Below, one piece after another: positions 1-12,814 of a DNA stretch of 64,000 nt (positions are counted from its first letter, which is position 1; each line of letters begins with the position of its first letter). This DNA comes from Numida meleagris (lineage: Eukaryota > Chordata > Aves > Galliformes > Numididae). The notes under the pieces were generated by a model. The model was not told the origin of the DNA. It did no database searches and saw nothing but the letters and a program-made list of their open reading frames with translations. The translations under genes were made by a program, and so were the position numbers. The stretch is from positions 1,402,949-1,466,948 of the forward strand of contig NC_034420.1 of assembly GCF_002078875.1 (NCBI RefSeq), read 5' to 3'.

Positions 1-1961
1 CTGGCCCATGGCTGGTCCACCAGGGACGCGCTCCCTCTGCCCCGTAGGGATGCTGGTGAAGCTCTTTTTTGGCAGCACTGCTCGCTGCCTGCCCCTCATT
101 TCCGTGCTCTGCTCTTTCTGCAGACCCTCTCCCAAGCTCTCAGAGTGACCCTCACTGCTTTCTGCCTCCCTGTTGCCCAAGGAGCCCAGCTGTCCCTCCA
201 GCCCCTGCTCCCCACACCCCTGGCAGCGCTGCTGTGACTGAAAATGATGAGCTTGAGAAATGCCCGATCCCTACAGCTGCAGGGTGTTTCTGTTGCAATA
301 GCATTTCCATCATACTAAATTAATCTGCCTGGGAGTTTGGCGCTGTCGGTTTGGGAAATGCGATGTTTTTGGTCCTCGCTGTGCTGCCCCACACTCAGGC
401 TCAGCGGGACAGCAGTGATGGGATCGAGGCGTGGGGCTGGGCTTCCCACCGGGATGTGGGGCTCTGCACCAGGCACTGGCCAGTGTAGGGCAGGATGGCT
501 GTGAGCCCTCAGCTCTCAGCCCCGGTCCCTGGAGCGCTCAGCTGAACGCTTGCCAGAGGTCCACGGGGATGCTGCTGCTCACGTGGTTTCCTCCCTGTTT
601 CCAGCCACCAAATTGCATTTACAAGAAGCAAAACATACATTAAATAACTCTCGAATGTCAGAGCGAGTGGCTGCTGTGGGGGATGTTCTGGGAGAGAGAA
701 GGAGAAACAGCTGCTGTGTCCAGGAGCAAAGGGAGGGGGCAACAGGCGCGGAAGGAAAGGGGCTGGGGGCTCTGTGGAGAGAGAGGGTTGAGGCCAGGGG
801 CAGATCTCCTGGGAAGAACTTCCTCCCCCAGTCCTCTGCTGTGATCTGGCTGATGGAGGAGTGCACCCACAGTGCAGGGTGCTTCATTGAGAGGGCTGTG
901 TGCAAACGCTTAAGTGCCAGGAAACAGATCCTGGTGGGTCCAGGTTCAGTTGGCACCGCTGCCATCCCACTGGGATGGGGGAGGCTGGGAACACTCAACA
1001 TGTGCCCCCCCCACAGCCTCCGCTCTGGCTCCAAGCAGGAAACAGTCGCCATGCCAGAACTGTCCCAGGGGATGTGAGGCTGATTGGCCAAACGTATGGA
1101 CAAATCCCAGCACAGATCTGCTAGCTCTCTATTCTGTCAGCAGTGACAAGTCCTGAAGCAGCGATCCCAAGAAAGCCAGGCTGAGCTGTCCTCAGGTTCC
1201 TGCTGTATGTTCCCACGGGGCCATTTAGCCCAGCATACTTTAGGAAGCCATTAGAGATTCCCACGGGCAGCAGTGCAGCTCCACTGCAGCCTGCTTTGGA
1301 CAGCAGCAGCCAGGCAGGGTCCCACTCACACCTCCCTACCCATCCCTCCCTGCCGTGTGCTTGTAGGGACGTGGGGCAGGTGGATCCCTTTTGCATCCCT
1401 CTTCCCTCCCTGCCACACTCAGCAGTCAGCGCTTCCCTCCCAGCCCTCCCAGCAACACGGGGGTTGTATTTTTCCCCAGGTAGCTTCTGTGTTTCATTCC
1501 TGTTTGATGCTCTTTATCAGGAGTGACGTGGGCAAGCACTGTGTCTGGATTCCCACCTCCGTAGCACCTAGGGGAGGTGGGAGAAGGCAGGGTGGAAACC
1601 TCCCTCGCTGCATTTGCTCTGAAGGTTTTGCCATTGTTTAAGAGCAAATCTGAAAAGTAATAATCTGAGCAAAGCAGAGGGAGAGGCCCCTGGAGGCAGC
1701 TTAGTAACAGAGCCTTGCAGATCTGCATGAATGAGAGCGTGCGAGGGAGAGAAATAGAGAGAGAGTGAGATGGAGAAGAGCAGGTGAAGGAGGCTGCCGG
1801 GGTTGGGACCATGACAGGGTCTGCACGAGCATCCTTGGCTTTGGTGTGGTCTCCTGGGCAGCAGGTGGGAGGCCCACAGCCTGATATGTCCCACTGATGG
1901 AGCACGTCCTCCTTCATCATCCTATCATGGGTGGCCAGGACAGAGGGCTTGGTTGGTGTGT
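1..1961. other. Unique non-coding sequence, nothing recognised
   Basis: Moderately GC-rich sequence with C- and T-rich stretches and low CpG, typical of avian intergenic or intronic DNA. Several overlapping short frames on both strands show no family resemblance, no biased codon use and no paired splice sites, so I read them as chance. No repeat family was recognised until the CR1 tail that follows. Confidence 0.6.
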
Positions 1962-2057
1962 TCACTGCTCATGGCAGGCAGTTGGAACTAGGTGATCCTC
2001 CCTTCCAACCCAGGCCATTCTGAGATTCTGTGGTTCTGCGATTCTGTGATTCTGTGA
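1962..2057 (+). mobile_element. CR1 LINE 3' tail
   Basis: The segment carries the sense-strand end of a chicken-repeat-1 element: a GGCAGGCAGTTGGAACTAGG-like stretch, then CCCTTCCAACCCAGGCCATTC, then degenerate TGATTCTGTGATTCTGTGAT octamers. CR1 is a non-LTR retrotransposon that ends in short octamer repeats instead of poly-A, and most genomic copies are 5'-truncated, as here. It is non-autonomous debris with no coding capacity. Confidence 0.85.
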
Positions 2058-3801
2058 TGAGCTCCCCATCCTTTGACTGGGACATGATTGTGATCCCAGT
2101 GCCTGGGAACAGCATCAACTCGGGGTGCTGCGGGCGAGTTGCTCACCCCATCCCCAAGGGCTTAATTCCTGCAGGCTTTGGGGCCGTGGGGAAGTGGAGG
2201 ATCATGCCGTTCACAGCCCCACGCTGGGACACATCCCTTCCTCGAGCATGGCCAGCGTCCAAGAGCATCCCAAGACAGAAGGCGGGTAGGAAAGAGGGAG
2301 GAGAGTGTTCCTGTGCCGAGCCTTCCTCTGGCCCTTAGCTATTGTGCATGCTTCCTTCCTCCTCCCTGAGGGCTGCGAAGGAATGGGGCATTATCGGAGC
2401 AGGTAATGCAGCTGCTTCCTCCCTGTCTGGGACACCGCTCCCTTCTCAGGAGGGAAGGAGATGAATAGGAGCTTGGTGAGGAATTCCACTCCCCCACAGC
2501 AGCTGGAGCACAATCCCTCATTTCTGGGGCTTCCTGCTGCCTCCCTCCTGCCCTGCACATGTCACTTATCCCAAACAGGGAGCACTCAGCTAAAGCCCTG
2601 CTAACAGACCCCATTGGCAGTGGTACTGGGGCTAATTAACCACCTGACAGCTCCTCTGTGTCAGACATGCATGGGTGCCTCATGCTGAAGGTGTGTGAGA
2701 TTCTCTCCCTGTGTGTCCAGGGATCTTCCCCTGTGGTTTCGGGAGCCAGGGAGCCCCATGCATCAAGCCATGCCCATCAGGAGAGAAGGCAGCTTCACTC
2801 CAGTGTCCTTCTCCTCCAAGGTCTGCATGCAGAAGGTGGGGTGAGCCTCCAGCGGGGGCTGGGAGAGGAGACCACACCATGGGAGTGATGGGCAGAGAAA
2901 AGAGGAAGATATCCAGCACAGGGAAAAGCAGAACACGGCATTTTGTCTTGACTGAAAACTCTCTCTGGGTATAGCATTGGCTTGGCTTCATCCAAGAGAT
3001 GAAGCAGCCAGAAAAATGAGGCATCAGGAATTTGAGGTAGCCTAGGAGGAGCAATGGGATCCCTGCATCCCCTGGCACAGCTGCCAGGCAGGGGGGGCAC
3101 AGGGGCACAGTAGATTGAAGTGGGGTTGGGACATGGCCATGGGCTGGTGGGCTTCCATCCCCACCAGAGTTGCCCACATCCAGCGCTGTGCTCAGCTAGA
3201 AGAAAGCTATTGCCTTCTGGTGGGCTTGTGGAAGAGCCAGGTCCCCTCCAGAGCTGGCTGGGAACAGCAATTGCACTGCACAAAAAGACATTCACCCTCC
3301 GAAAAAGAGCAGTCATCAGCCTGCATCAGAATGAAAATGGAGAGTTTCGAAATGTTTCCAAAAGCAATGAGATACCGCAAATAGCCCAGAAGTCAGGGCT
3401 TTGCTCCGGGCATGGGAGAGCTGAGCTCGTGGCCTGCCTGACACAATACTCCACTAATTGGGCAGCAGAGTCCCTCCTGGAGACTCCCAAAGGGGGTTGA
3501 ACAGCATCTCGGCGGAGAGCCTGGGCCACCAACACAGCGCTCTGCAGGGTCCTCCTTCCCAGCCACAGGCTCCACCCTCAGTCATCTGAAAAATGCATCT
3601 CAGTGCTAAAAGCCATTGCAAAACATCCTCGGGAGAAAAATCTGTGAAGTCAGACTGAGCACAAAGCAACGACGTCTTGGGAATTGTGTGTCTACCACGT
3701 GGCTGGAACCAGAGGGTCCTGAAGGAAACTGGGTTGATCTTGTTCTTCAGCCCTTCCCAAAGCACTGAAGTGACACGGACCTTTGGGCTGCTGTATCCTC
3801 C
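2058..3801. other. Unique non-coding sequence, nothing recognised
   Basis: No repeat family, RNA gene or convincing exon was seen. Open frames here (up to about 170 codons on the minus strand near 2.7-3.3 kb) lack splice context and protein-like composition. Confidence 0.5.
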
Positions 3802-3900
3802 TATAGAATTGTACAGTCAGGAAGGATGGAAATGACCATTAAGATCTAGTCCAACCTGTGGAACTTTCCCAACCAGCATCCCCATGAGGTGCATGCACGC
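3802..3900 (-). mobile_element. Degenerate CR1 LINE 3' tail
   Basis: Plus-strand order is TATAGAATTGTACAGTCAGG, then GGAAATGACCATTAAGATCT and AGTCCAACCTGTGGAACTTT, matching the reverse complement of a CR1 end (TAGAATCATAGAAT, GGAAGGGACC, ATCTAGTCCAACC). It is more diverged than the other copies in the window, so it is probably an older insertion. The upstream boundary is uncertain. Confidence 0.6.
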
Positions 3901-5139
3901 CCACCCTAAGGGCTCAGTTTCATGAACTGGACATTTTTTTGATGTGAAACCAAGGATGTCCAGCTTCAGGGGGCTCTCCCATGTGGGCTTTTGCTCTGGA
4001 GCCTGCTCTGCAGCACTTCCTGCACAGAACAAGAGCACACTGCACGGATCAGCCTTGCAGTGATGTATTTTCCCCTTTCTAACACATCGCCCTCCACGTT
4101 TCTCCACCAGACAGGACATCAAAGTGCATTTATGAACACATTCTGCAGCAGATTTATGGGGAGAATTCTGAAGCCCCAGCTCCTTCCCGACCTCCCCTTC
4201 CTTGCAGTGATTGCGCTGCCCTGAGGAGCAGCCTAGCAGAAAGCTTTCGGCATCCAACACGAGATGTGTTTTTCCCCCAGCACCCTGCAACGCGCCCTGT
4301 GCCGTGCTGCCGCTCGGCGCTCACACGCAGCTCGTGTTGCCTCCCTGGCACACGGGGCCCTGTTTATTTTTATCCTGCATCAGTGCACGGGTTCACTGTT
4401 GTCAGATGATTTGCTACCAGCTCCTGCGCGTAGCAATTTAAGGTTAGCCCTGACTGCCAGCGTTGAGCCAAGAGCTTTTTTTTTTAATTATTTTTTTTTA
4501 ATTTCTTTTTTGCAATCTCTGAAGCAGGCGAACACCTCCATCCACTCGTACACGAACATCTGTAGGCTACGGAGGTGCCTGGTGCTCGGCCATGGAGGGG
4601 GACCCTATTGGGCCCTGGTGGCCTGCGTCCCACTGCCACTCTGGGGCTGTGCGGGGCTGCTTTGCCTCCACCAGGGCTGGACCAGCTCAGGGCTCTGCCT
4701 CCACTCCTGCATTGTGTCAGGGCTCCCAGGAGGAATACGCGCTGCTTTTCGGTGCCATTGTTTTTCCAAGGAAGCCATTCTGTTCAGGGACAGGCTTCCA
4801 GGTCAGATTCCTTTTGGCTGCAGTTCCCTGAGCCAGGTTGGCTTCGCATCCCTTTATCTGATTACCTTCTTCCTAGAAGGATTCGGGAGCTGCTGCCATG
4901 CATTTCTCTCTCTCTCTCTCCCTCTTTATTTTTTTTTTTTTTGTTTGTTTCCATTCCTTGTTCTCTGATTCTGTTTTTCTACAGGACTATTGATCTGCAG
5001 CCCTGCGGGGTGTTGGGGTAGCATATGGGAGTCCCTGTGCTGCGTGTTGGAAAAGAGCACTTGTTTTTTCCCAGCTGTGGCTGTATCAAAGCAATTGTTT
5101 TCCATTCTCGCTCTCATTTTGGGCTCCTTCCCACCTCAT
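3901..5139. other. Unique sequence with low-complexity T tracts
   Basis: No gene or transposon was recognised. It includes a T-rich stretch near 4471-4513 and the TC/T tract listed separately. A 234-codon open frame (4264-4968) runs through these tracts and reads as low-complexity sequence, not as a protein. Confidence 0.5.
4904..4950. repeat. (TC)n / poly-T simple repeat
   Basis: Alternating CT dinucleotides from about 4904 run directly into a T tract and TTTG-like repeats. This is a low-complexity microsatellite with no coding meaning. Confidence 0.85.
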
Positions 5140-5334
5140 TGCCACGGGCTAACGAATTGCTTTGCCGCCCTCCTGAAACTTTTGTGGCCATGTGAATACC
5201 GCTTGAAGTATCGCCACAGTGTTTGTTTCAAAACACATTAATTAGGTTTTCGGTAATTGGGGGGTTTTCAGGGCTCCCGTATTGTTCTGCCTCTGTAATT
5301 TGTTCTATTGATCTTCCTGGCGATCCAGCTCGGA
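5140..5334. promoter_or_regulatory. Candidate conserved non-coding element next to CpG island
   Basis: AT-rich block with homeodomain-type cores: ACATTAATTAGG near 5235 and CGGTAATTG shortly after. Composition changes abruptly from GC-mixed flanks to AT-rich here and then to a CpG cluster at 5335. This pattern is common at developmental regulatory DNA in vertebrates. Conservation is an inference; no alignment was possible. Confidence 0.35.
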
Positions 5335-5600
5335 GCCAATCTGCAGCGAGGCGGTGCGCTGCCGCCGCTCCGTGCGATGCGCTGCCGCCGGGTTGGTGGC
5401 CGATGCGCGGGGCCGCGGGTGGCTCTCGGCTCTCGGCACGTCCCCGTCCTTGGGTCCCCCCGCCTGGGCGGAGCGGGTGACACCCGGGTGCCCATCGGCA
5501 TCGCTGCTGCAGCCCCGGAGACGCTGTGGCTGTGTCTCCTGCTGCGACGCGGCTCCGCGATGGGTTTCCATGGTAACCCTCAGGCTCGTTCCCCGACTCC
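5335..5600. promoter_or_regulatory. CpG island-like cluster, candidate promoter
   Basis: Dense CpG and GC over roughly 260 bases, standing out from CpG-poor flanks. Repeated GCGCTGCCGCCG-like strings occur near 5357-5395. The cluster ends in an RFX X-box at 5563-5578. Unmethylated CpG islands usually mark promoters, so this could be a transcription start for a non-coding RNA or an unannotated gene. I see no clear first exon on either strand. A distal regulatory island is the alternative. Confidence 0.5.
5563..5578. promoter_or_regulatory. RFX X-box (near-palindromic)
   Basis: GGTTTCCATGGTAACC fits the full RFX consensus GTHNYYATRRNAAC at every position, flanked by an extra GG/CC that extends the palindrome to 16 bases. 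RFX family factors bind such X-boxes in promoters of ciliary and other genes. Its place at the edge of the CpG cluster makes function plausible. Confidence 0.7.
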
Positions 5601-8600
5601 AGATTCTTTTTTTTTTTTGGTCTTTCTTTCTTTGCAAAAGCGAAAATTTCGCGTTTCCATCAAAAAGAGCCTTTCTGCCGCAAGACCTCCCACCACCTCC
5701 CCCAGGCTGCCGGTTAATGAGCCCCACAGCTGCCAGCACCCACAGCCCGCCTGGTCCTGCCGTGGATGCCCTCACCCACCAGAGCCATTGGGATGACCCT
5801 CGCTCCTCCGTGGGCACCCAGCACCCTCCCTCCCTCTGGGTCCTACCCATGCTGGGTCCACCCAGGTCCCCCCTCTCCTCACCTCACCTCACAGCAGCAG
5901 TAGCAGGGTGGGATGGTGCATCCCTCATCGCTGCTGCCAGCAGCATCTGCTCCCCGCATCCCTCCCTGAGCATCTCTGTCTCTGTCCCAGCACACCTGGC
6001 AGCGGCGTAACTTTGGGTAGGGATGTGACCGTTTTTCTGCCAGCAGACACGATGCATTTCCAAACAATAGCCCTTGCACAACTCATCTCTACATTTAGCA
6101 GAATTTTACAGGCAGAATAAATCTCAAGGCCTCTATAAATCTTGTCAATGAGATAAGGAATGTGCATCCAGAGCCTCGTGTCGAGTGAATCCTGCCTGGC
6201 TCCGGGGTGCATGAGGAGCATCCTGTATTTCACACCTGCTTTGGAGCTGGCTGGGAGATTCATGGGATTTTGAAGTATTTTACAGAACTTCCACTCTCCC
6301 CACCCAGCGCTGGGGCACTCCCAGCTGCCAGCAGGACGGAGGGTGAGATTTCCCAGAGCAGCTGGCACAGTTGCTTGGGCTTTGCAGGAATCCAAGGTTG
6401 TTCAGGGGGAAAGCTCCCTGGCTTTCACAACCTCACATTTTGTATTCTGCAGTCAGAGCTCTAAGTGGATGCGCCTGCTTCAGGTGATCTTGCATCTCCA
6501 CATCTTCTTGGGGGTTCCCTGCGGTGTACAGCCTCCCTATGGGCAATCATCTTGGGTCCAGAGCTCTCTGATGGGAAGACCATGATTTTGGGCATGGGAG
6601 CTAGAGTGGGAAGCAGTCAGATCGTCTTTCTGGCTTGTCTCAGCAGTGACACGCTTAGGAGCTCCATCTCCAAAACGGGCACCAAGTGGAGCTCACTGTG
6701 TGGAGGGGGATGCCTGGAAAAGAAAACGTTCTTCCCACAGATTAACAGTAGCAGGGGGCTGCACTCCAAGCAGAAAGGCGTGGACGTGCTTTGGGCTTCT
6801 CACCTTCCTGAAACCCAGGGGAACAGGAATGGGGCAGGCCAGGAATGACTCCATGGGACAACCCTGGGGGCTGCCACCCCCTGACTAGGAAAATGCATGG
6901 CAGGCATGCCCAGCTCTCGCTCTGCAATCCCAACAATGCTGCGGTTTGTTTTGTGGCTGAGAAGGCAGTCGGATTTCTTCATTTTTCCATCCCACTGTTT
7001 CCCTTTTGGCTAGTTGTTTGGACAGAGCAATTGCCCGGAGATGCGGGTGGTTGCACAAACCATCTTGCTGCCGGATGGTGGGCTGGCTGGGTGGTGGGAA
7101 CGCCTGTAGGTGCTGAGGACTTCTCCTGGGTGCAGACCCTGGGGGTGCAGAGGCATGGTGGAGGTGCCTGGCATGCAGCTGGGAAGCAGCTTGAGGCAAG
7201 CCCCCTCCACTTAGGGACACAGGGCTCAGAGAGTTTTTTGAAATAGGATTACAACCAAGCAAGATGACTTTCTAATCCATTTTCTCCCTAACAAACATAA
7301 GACTCGGTGAGCTTCTCAGGTCAGGAGGAGGCACTAATCTCATCCCAGTGCTTCGGTCAGGCAGACCTGGGCTGCACAGGAGCAGCTGGAAGTGCCCGAG
7401 GACTCCCTTCCTCCCATGGGGTGGGATGGGGTGATGCCCTGTGGGTCCTTACGCTGTTGGAGTGGCGGGGGTTGGTGGAGATACCCAAAGGTCACCCACA
7501 GGAGGCACAGCACCAGCAGTGCTGCTGCATGGATCTGTGGCAGGGTGCGGGCAGAGCAGCTGGGAGCATCCTCCTGTTTGAGCTACCCCTGGGATGAGGC
7601 GACGACAATAATTTTCTTTGCTTCTTCCTGCAGAAACCTGACTCTGAGCAGACACCAAACCGAGGCGAGGGGCTCCAGGGTCTTATTACAATTCTCCTTC
7701 ACCACCCTCTACCGCCTCCACTATCTGATGCCGTGCAAATGTTCCCAGGCTCCAAGAAGGCTTCGCCTTGCTCGGTCCCATCTCTGATTTCCATGGTGCA
7801 TCAGAAAAGAAGAGGATGACTTCTCTGACCCCCCCTGCTGTGTGTTCATTTCGATGTGAGAAGGGGAAGTGCAAAGTGTCTACAGAGCACGAGTAGATTA
7901 AAAATCTCCATGGGTGCAAGGGCAGAGCAGATAGAAGAGTCCACAGAGTGTTCCTGAAAACACAGCAATGATGCCTGGCTCGGGGAGACTCCGAGCTGCA
8001 GGTTGTGGGAGGGTGGGAGATGGTGAGAGAACACCGTATGTGCTTACCCATCTCTGTTCCCTTCCCCAGCATCTGCTCCGGACTCTGTTGGGAGAGGGAC
8101 GGTGCCTCCTGGCTTGCCTGGCCCTGCATCCCACTCAGCACAAGGGAAGAGCAGCCCCAAAAATGTCGTGTGCAGGAAGGAACAAGCAGATCAAGACTGA
8201 AGATACACATTGCCCCCAGATCCCATCCTCAGAGAATGACCCAAATATTGCCCCGTGCTCAGCAGTGGCAGGACTGAGTAGCACGGGCTGCTCGTGAGCC
8301 TCTCCTTTCCCCCTTGCCTAGGTTGCCAGTGTCAGTGCTATTGTGGGGAACTCATCCACGCTAACACGACTGGTTGTTGAATGATTTGTATGCACCCCAG
8401 ATCGATGAGGAACAATGATCAGCCCATCCAGAGATGGCCCAAGGGCATGTGCAGCTGCCACACCGCCTGTATGCACTCACTTCCTGGTGTTGCCACTTCC
8501 CTCAACCAAATTCTGTTTGAAATAAATTGTATTTTTTTCTGGGGAAAAAATAAAGTTCAGATGCCAGCAAATGGAAGCCCCAAGAGCCCTGGGTAAGGGG

Positions 8601-9154
8601 TTTGATTGTCCTGCTTCAACATTGCTTCAAACTCTGGCTCTCTTTCTGCTTTGTTTCTCAGACCAAGAAAATCATTGAGTTTTAATCCCCAGTGGGCTCT
8701 TACAGACTGCTCCAGTTGCCCTTTCCAGAGCTATTTTTCATCCAAATGCAGCATTTCCTTGCATGCACACCAGCTCTGTAGAGTGAAGCCACACTGACTG
8801 TGGTGATAGTGGATGGACAGCATGCAGGCAACACACCCAAACCAGGAGCCCAGGACCAGTGCACGGTGGCAAAGCTGACTGGATGGTCCAGCAAAAAATA
8901 AAGAGCTCCAACCAATGCAGGTCAACCCTGCGCTGCATTTCACCGTTGCAAAGCACTGCAGGATTTGGCTGCAGCACGCACGGGCTCCGTTCCCAGAGCG
9001 TTTTGTAAGGGCAGATGGCTTGGAGGCAGGAGGCAGGAGTGTCAGCAGAGCTCGATGGAGGGCTGGTCGAGAGGAGGCAGAGCTGGAGGAGGCTTCGGGG
9101 CAGCACTGAGCTCCCGCTGCCTCTGCCACCGGAATCCCCCCCTGCATCCCACAC
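5601..9154. other. Unique non-coding sequence
   Basis: No gene or recognised transposon. A short AT-richer block at about 6010-6160 (containing AATAAATCTCAAGGCC and TATAAATCTTGTC) resembles other putative conserved elements but has no decisive motif. The remaining sequence is GC-mixed with chance open frames. Confidence 0.5.
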
Positions 9155-9450
9155 ACCCTGCAGCGCTGACCTTTTCTCGCTCTCAGACTTGTCAACACGA
9201 CCCGCTAGCTGATCTAGGAACGATTTCCCGCTGATACGTGAAAGGTTCTTGGGAATGTCAATTTTTTTTTCCACCCGCTTATTTTTTTATTTCTTTGCCC
9301 TCAATTAACTGCATTTCAGTGACTCCTTCCGTGCAGCAGGAGCTGTGCGCGGCTGGTTCACCTGCCACTGCCAATTTGACCTGGATTATGTTTGAATACA
9401 CGATCACATTCCTGTCAAATTTGCAACAGAAACAACAACGCTGTTTATTC
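9155..9450. promoter_or_regulatory. Candidate conserved non-coding element
   Basis: AT-richer block with intact CpGs in a CpG-poor region. It contains a CAATTAACTGCATTTCAG segment near 9301 and ATTATGTTTGAATACACGAT near 9385. No open frame of note. The call rests on composition and motif density only. Confidence 0.3.
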
Positions 9451-12400
9451 CAGCTTCACCCTGGCTGCACACTGCCTGCAAAAGGGCAGTGGGGCAGGAT
9501 GTGCCAGGAAGGTTGCTGAGGAAAAGCAAATTCCACTGAGTGCTTTGCACCTCTGGAGCATTGCGGTGGGCTTGTGCTGGATGGGGGCTCTGGGAGCAGC
9601 AGTGCTCTCGGCCCATTGGCGTTGGATTTGCCACCTTACAAAGTCATCCTACAGCAACAGCAGAACGTGCTTGTGCATCTTCCCAGCACGGGGTGTGTAT
9701 CTTGGGGAACCCTCCCTCATTACCTGAGAGATCCTAAAGGGCTTTCTGTAAGCTCCGTCTTGCTGTGGGCATCCCAAGAATTGCACAAAGCTCTTGAAAT
9801 CCTCCAGCTTTCTCCTCTCTGCCAACCTCAGTGCATCCCACCCTCCTGCTCGGGGTGAATTCCCCAAAGTGGGTGCTGGGTTGTCCCTGGAGGATAAGAA
9901 AGGCCAAGACTTCCATCTCCTGCCTCCCAACAGCCCAACTCCACAGTCATAGTGCTGCAGCCCCCTCTGATAGACACTCAGTGCCTCCCACCTTACCCTC
10001 TTTGCCAGCCCTGATGGAGGCTGGAATAGGATGGGGCTGTGCCTGGCAGGCAACAAGCCCTGCCCAGCACCAAGGGCACAACCCAACTGAAGGAGGCAGT
10101 CTCTTGGGCCAAGAAGGACCCACCTCCAGCATGGGCAGGGCTTGCAGGGCAGAAGTAATGCACAGCCCAGCTGGGATGGAGACCCAGGGGACACCACATG
10201 CAGTTGCTGGAAAGCTGTGAGGCTGAGAGAAAGGCCAGAAGAATGCACAAATCCCCCTTGCCAGTGGGCAGGGTGAGGCTTCCTGACAATCTCCTTTATT
10301 CTGCTTCCTCCAGCAAAACAGAATGATTGCCAATCTGATTACAGTTCTCTTGCGCCGGTGTGTGTTCTGCTGCTTTTTACAGGCTTCAGGCTGTTCCCCC
10401 TCAGAGCACTGCCCAGCACAGGCCCTGCTCACCCTGCTCACAATGCTGGTGCAGGGCACCCAGCCCAGGGCTCCCAATGCACAGGTCAGCTGCGGGGTGC
10501 TCTCTGCAGACAGGTCTGTCGGCGGCAATGATACATCATTCCTCCTTACTTTCTAATTCCTCCTCTGATGGATGCAGCCAGCCCTTCTCCAAACCTGACA
10601 TTTATAGCACCAGTTTTCTCTGGGTATAAATATAACCTGAATGCGTTGGAGTAGCAGGAAAATCGTTTAAATGTTCCCTTTGACAGCAAGTTTGAAGATT
10701 GCTGACACTAAAACCACTTACTTATATTGTTCAGTATCATCCTGCACTCAGCTCTCAATCATCCTCATTACAGGTGTGTCAGGCACTTTGCACGAGGCTG
10801 CATCCCGTCTCTCCCAACCCACAGCACATCCCACCCACCCAGAGACCCTCCGGCCCCCCTGAAATGGGTTACAGACCCACGGAGCACATGAAGGGGTGAG
10901 CACGTGTGTATGTGGCCCTATGGATTTATAGGTATGTAAACACAGGGGTGTGGGATGTGTGGATGAGAGGTGCATGCTGCCAGTGGGGAGGCCAGCAGCA
11001 TTGCTTGGCTTTGGTGCCTAGTGTCCTCATCTGTGTCCAGTTTCTATCATTCAGGCAACAGCACATTGACACTTGCATGCAGTAGAGAGGTTCTGATCTG
11101 GATTTGAAGTTTGTATGATAGAGATGGAGGATTTTCATATCCCAGAATGGTTTGGCATCCCATGGCCGATAGCTGATGGTCAGCTGGATTCCAACCTTGC
11201 AGTTTGGCCCAGAAGAGTAGGGAAGGCTCACCACCATGGGAGCACCTAGGGATGGCCAAAAAATGGACGTGGGCCCATGTCTTCCCCACTGTAGGTGATG
11301 GGCGGCATTGCAATGGAGGCATCATGGACACATGCAGACCCATCACAGGCTGCAAGCTCAGCCCTGCTGCCAAGCTACCCGAAACAGCCCCCTGCTCAGC
11401 ACTCCACCTTCACCATGACAGAAACGAGAGCAGAACAGCTCGTTCTGCTGAGATACAAACACAGCCCTCAGGCAACTCAAACATCTCCAGGAGGAGGTTC
11501 CTCCAGCGCTCCATCTCGCCATGCCTGTCACTGCAAGAGGTGGGATGCTGAGGAAGAAGCAGATAACGAGAAGCACCACGGCAGGCAGTAACACATTACG
11601 CTGACACACTGGCTCCTGCAGACATGAGCTGGCGATGAGACAAGTACAATGCTTTAAAAGCCAGGTAGAGAGATGAGCCCTCGGGTGTTGTGTATTCCTG
11701 TGACTGAGACAAAAGGCAGTCAGGGTGTGATGTGCAACGGGAGGCTGAAGATCTTACAAAAGATGAGGATAAAGGCATATCCTAGCACATCCGCAATGGC
11801 TTTCTGGGCCAAACAAGTGGGATCGTGGCTGTGCCTGGGCTCATGAAGGGATGACGCTGAAGGATCTCCACCAGAGCTGTCCAGAGGTGTGAAATACAAG
11901 AGCTGAAACACTGTAGGGGAAGGAGTTCTAAAAGATAGAGACATTAAAGAAAGAGATGGTGATGAAAAGAAGTGCCAAATGCATGGTGACACAGCAAAGG
12001 AGATGAGAATTTCATGGGAAGTTTGTAGCAAACTGCTTTGCAATTAAGCCTCCTTAGGGCCAGATAGAGCAGGCTGGGCCTTGCTCTCACTTGTTTTTGT
12101 GCAAGCACTGCCCTGAAAAAATGCATTTTTCCCTTCTGAGCCCCAAGATGGTGCAGATGGATGTAGATCTGCGCTGACATGAGGCTAAGGCTGTGCAGTG
12201 AGCTCCAAAAGTCAATGCAGGAACTTCCATGTGGGGCTGCTGGGGTGACCTGCTGGGAGGTGCCGGAGCTGAGGCTCCATCAATGCCAGCTCCTTGGGAG
12301 GAGATCGTTCTACGCGTGCCCTTGTCTCCGGTGATGCCAGGTGATGTTCTCCCCTGTAAACATAAGGAGAGATGACATATGCTTTGCTTTCTGCTTGGCT

Positions 12401-12814
12401 GGCTCTCGAGTTCTCAGTGGTTCATCCTCCGCTGAGGTGACACGCTGCACGTTGTGGGCCAGGATCGGAGGTGACATGGATGGTGGTGTAAGTGACACGT
12501 TGGCGAGCCGGGGAAAGCGAGTGGAAGGTGGTGGAACGCTCAGCACTGCCGAGATGCCAGCGGGCAGGGAGCAGCTGGCAGCGGGACCACCTGGAGAGAC
12601 AGAGAAGGAAAGGCAGCACACAAGGAGCCTCTGGCCCAGCAAAAGCCCTCCAAGACCCAGCACCGCTTCCTTGGTGGGGTGCCAAAATGATGGGAAATCA
12701 ATCTGCACTGCAGCTCGTGTCCTCAAGGAGAAAGGACAGGGAAACCTCTTGAGCCACACTTCTGAAATACCAGGGAGAGCCAACTGGGAGCTCTCACGCT
12801 GGAGGTACTTCAAG
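9451..12814. other. Unique non-coding sequence, nothing recognised
   Basis: No repeat family, RNA gene or exon with matching splice sites was found. The long frames on both strands around 9.6-10.5 kb have unbiased composition and mutual overlap, as expected for chance frames in GC-mixed DNA. Confidence 0.5.

Noticed and set aside
4264..4968. A 234-codon plus-strand open frame, the longest in the window
   Set aside because: It runs through poly-T and TC low-complexity tracts (Phe/Leu/Ser runs), lacks a domain and has no splice or promoter context.
5354..6010. A 218-codon plus-strand open frame starting in the CpG island
   Set aside because: GC-rich sequence lacks stops by composition; all three phases are open over part of it and no family resemblance is seen.
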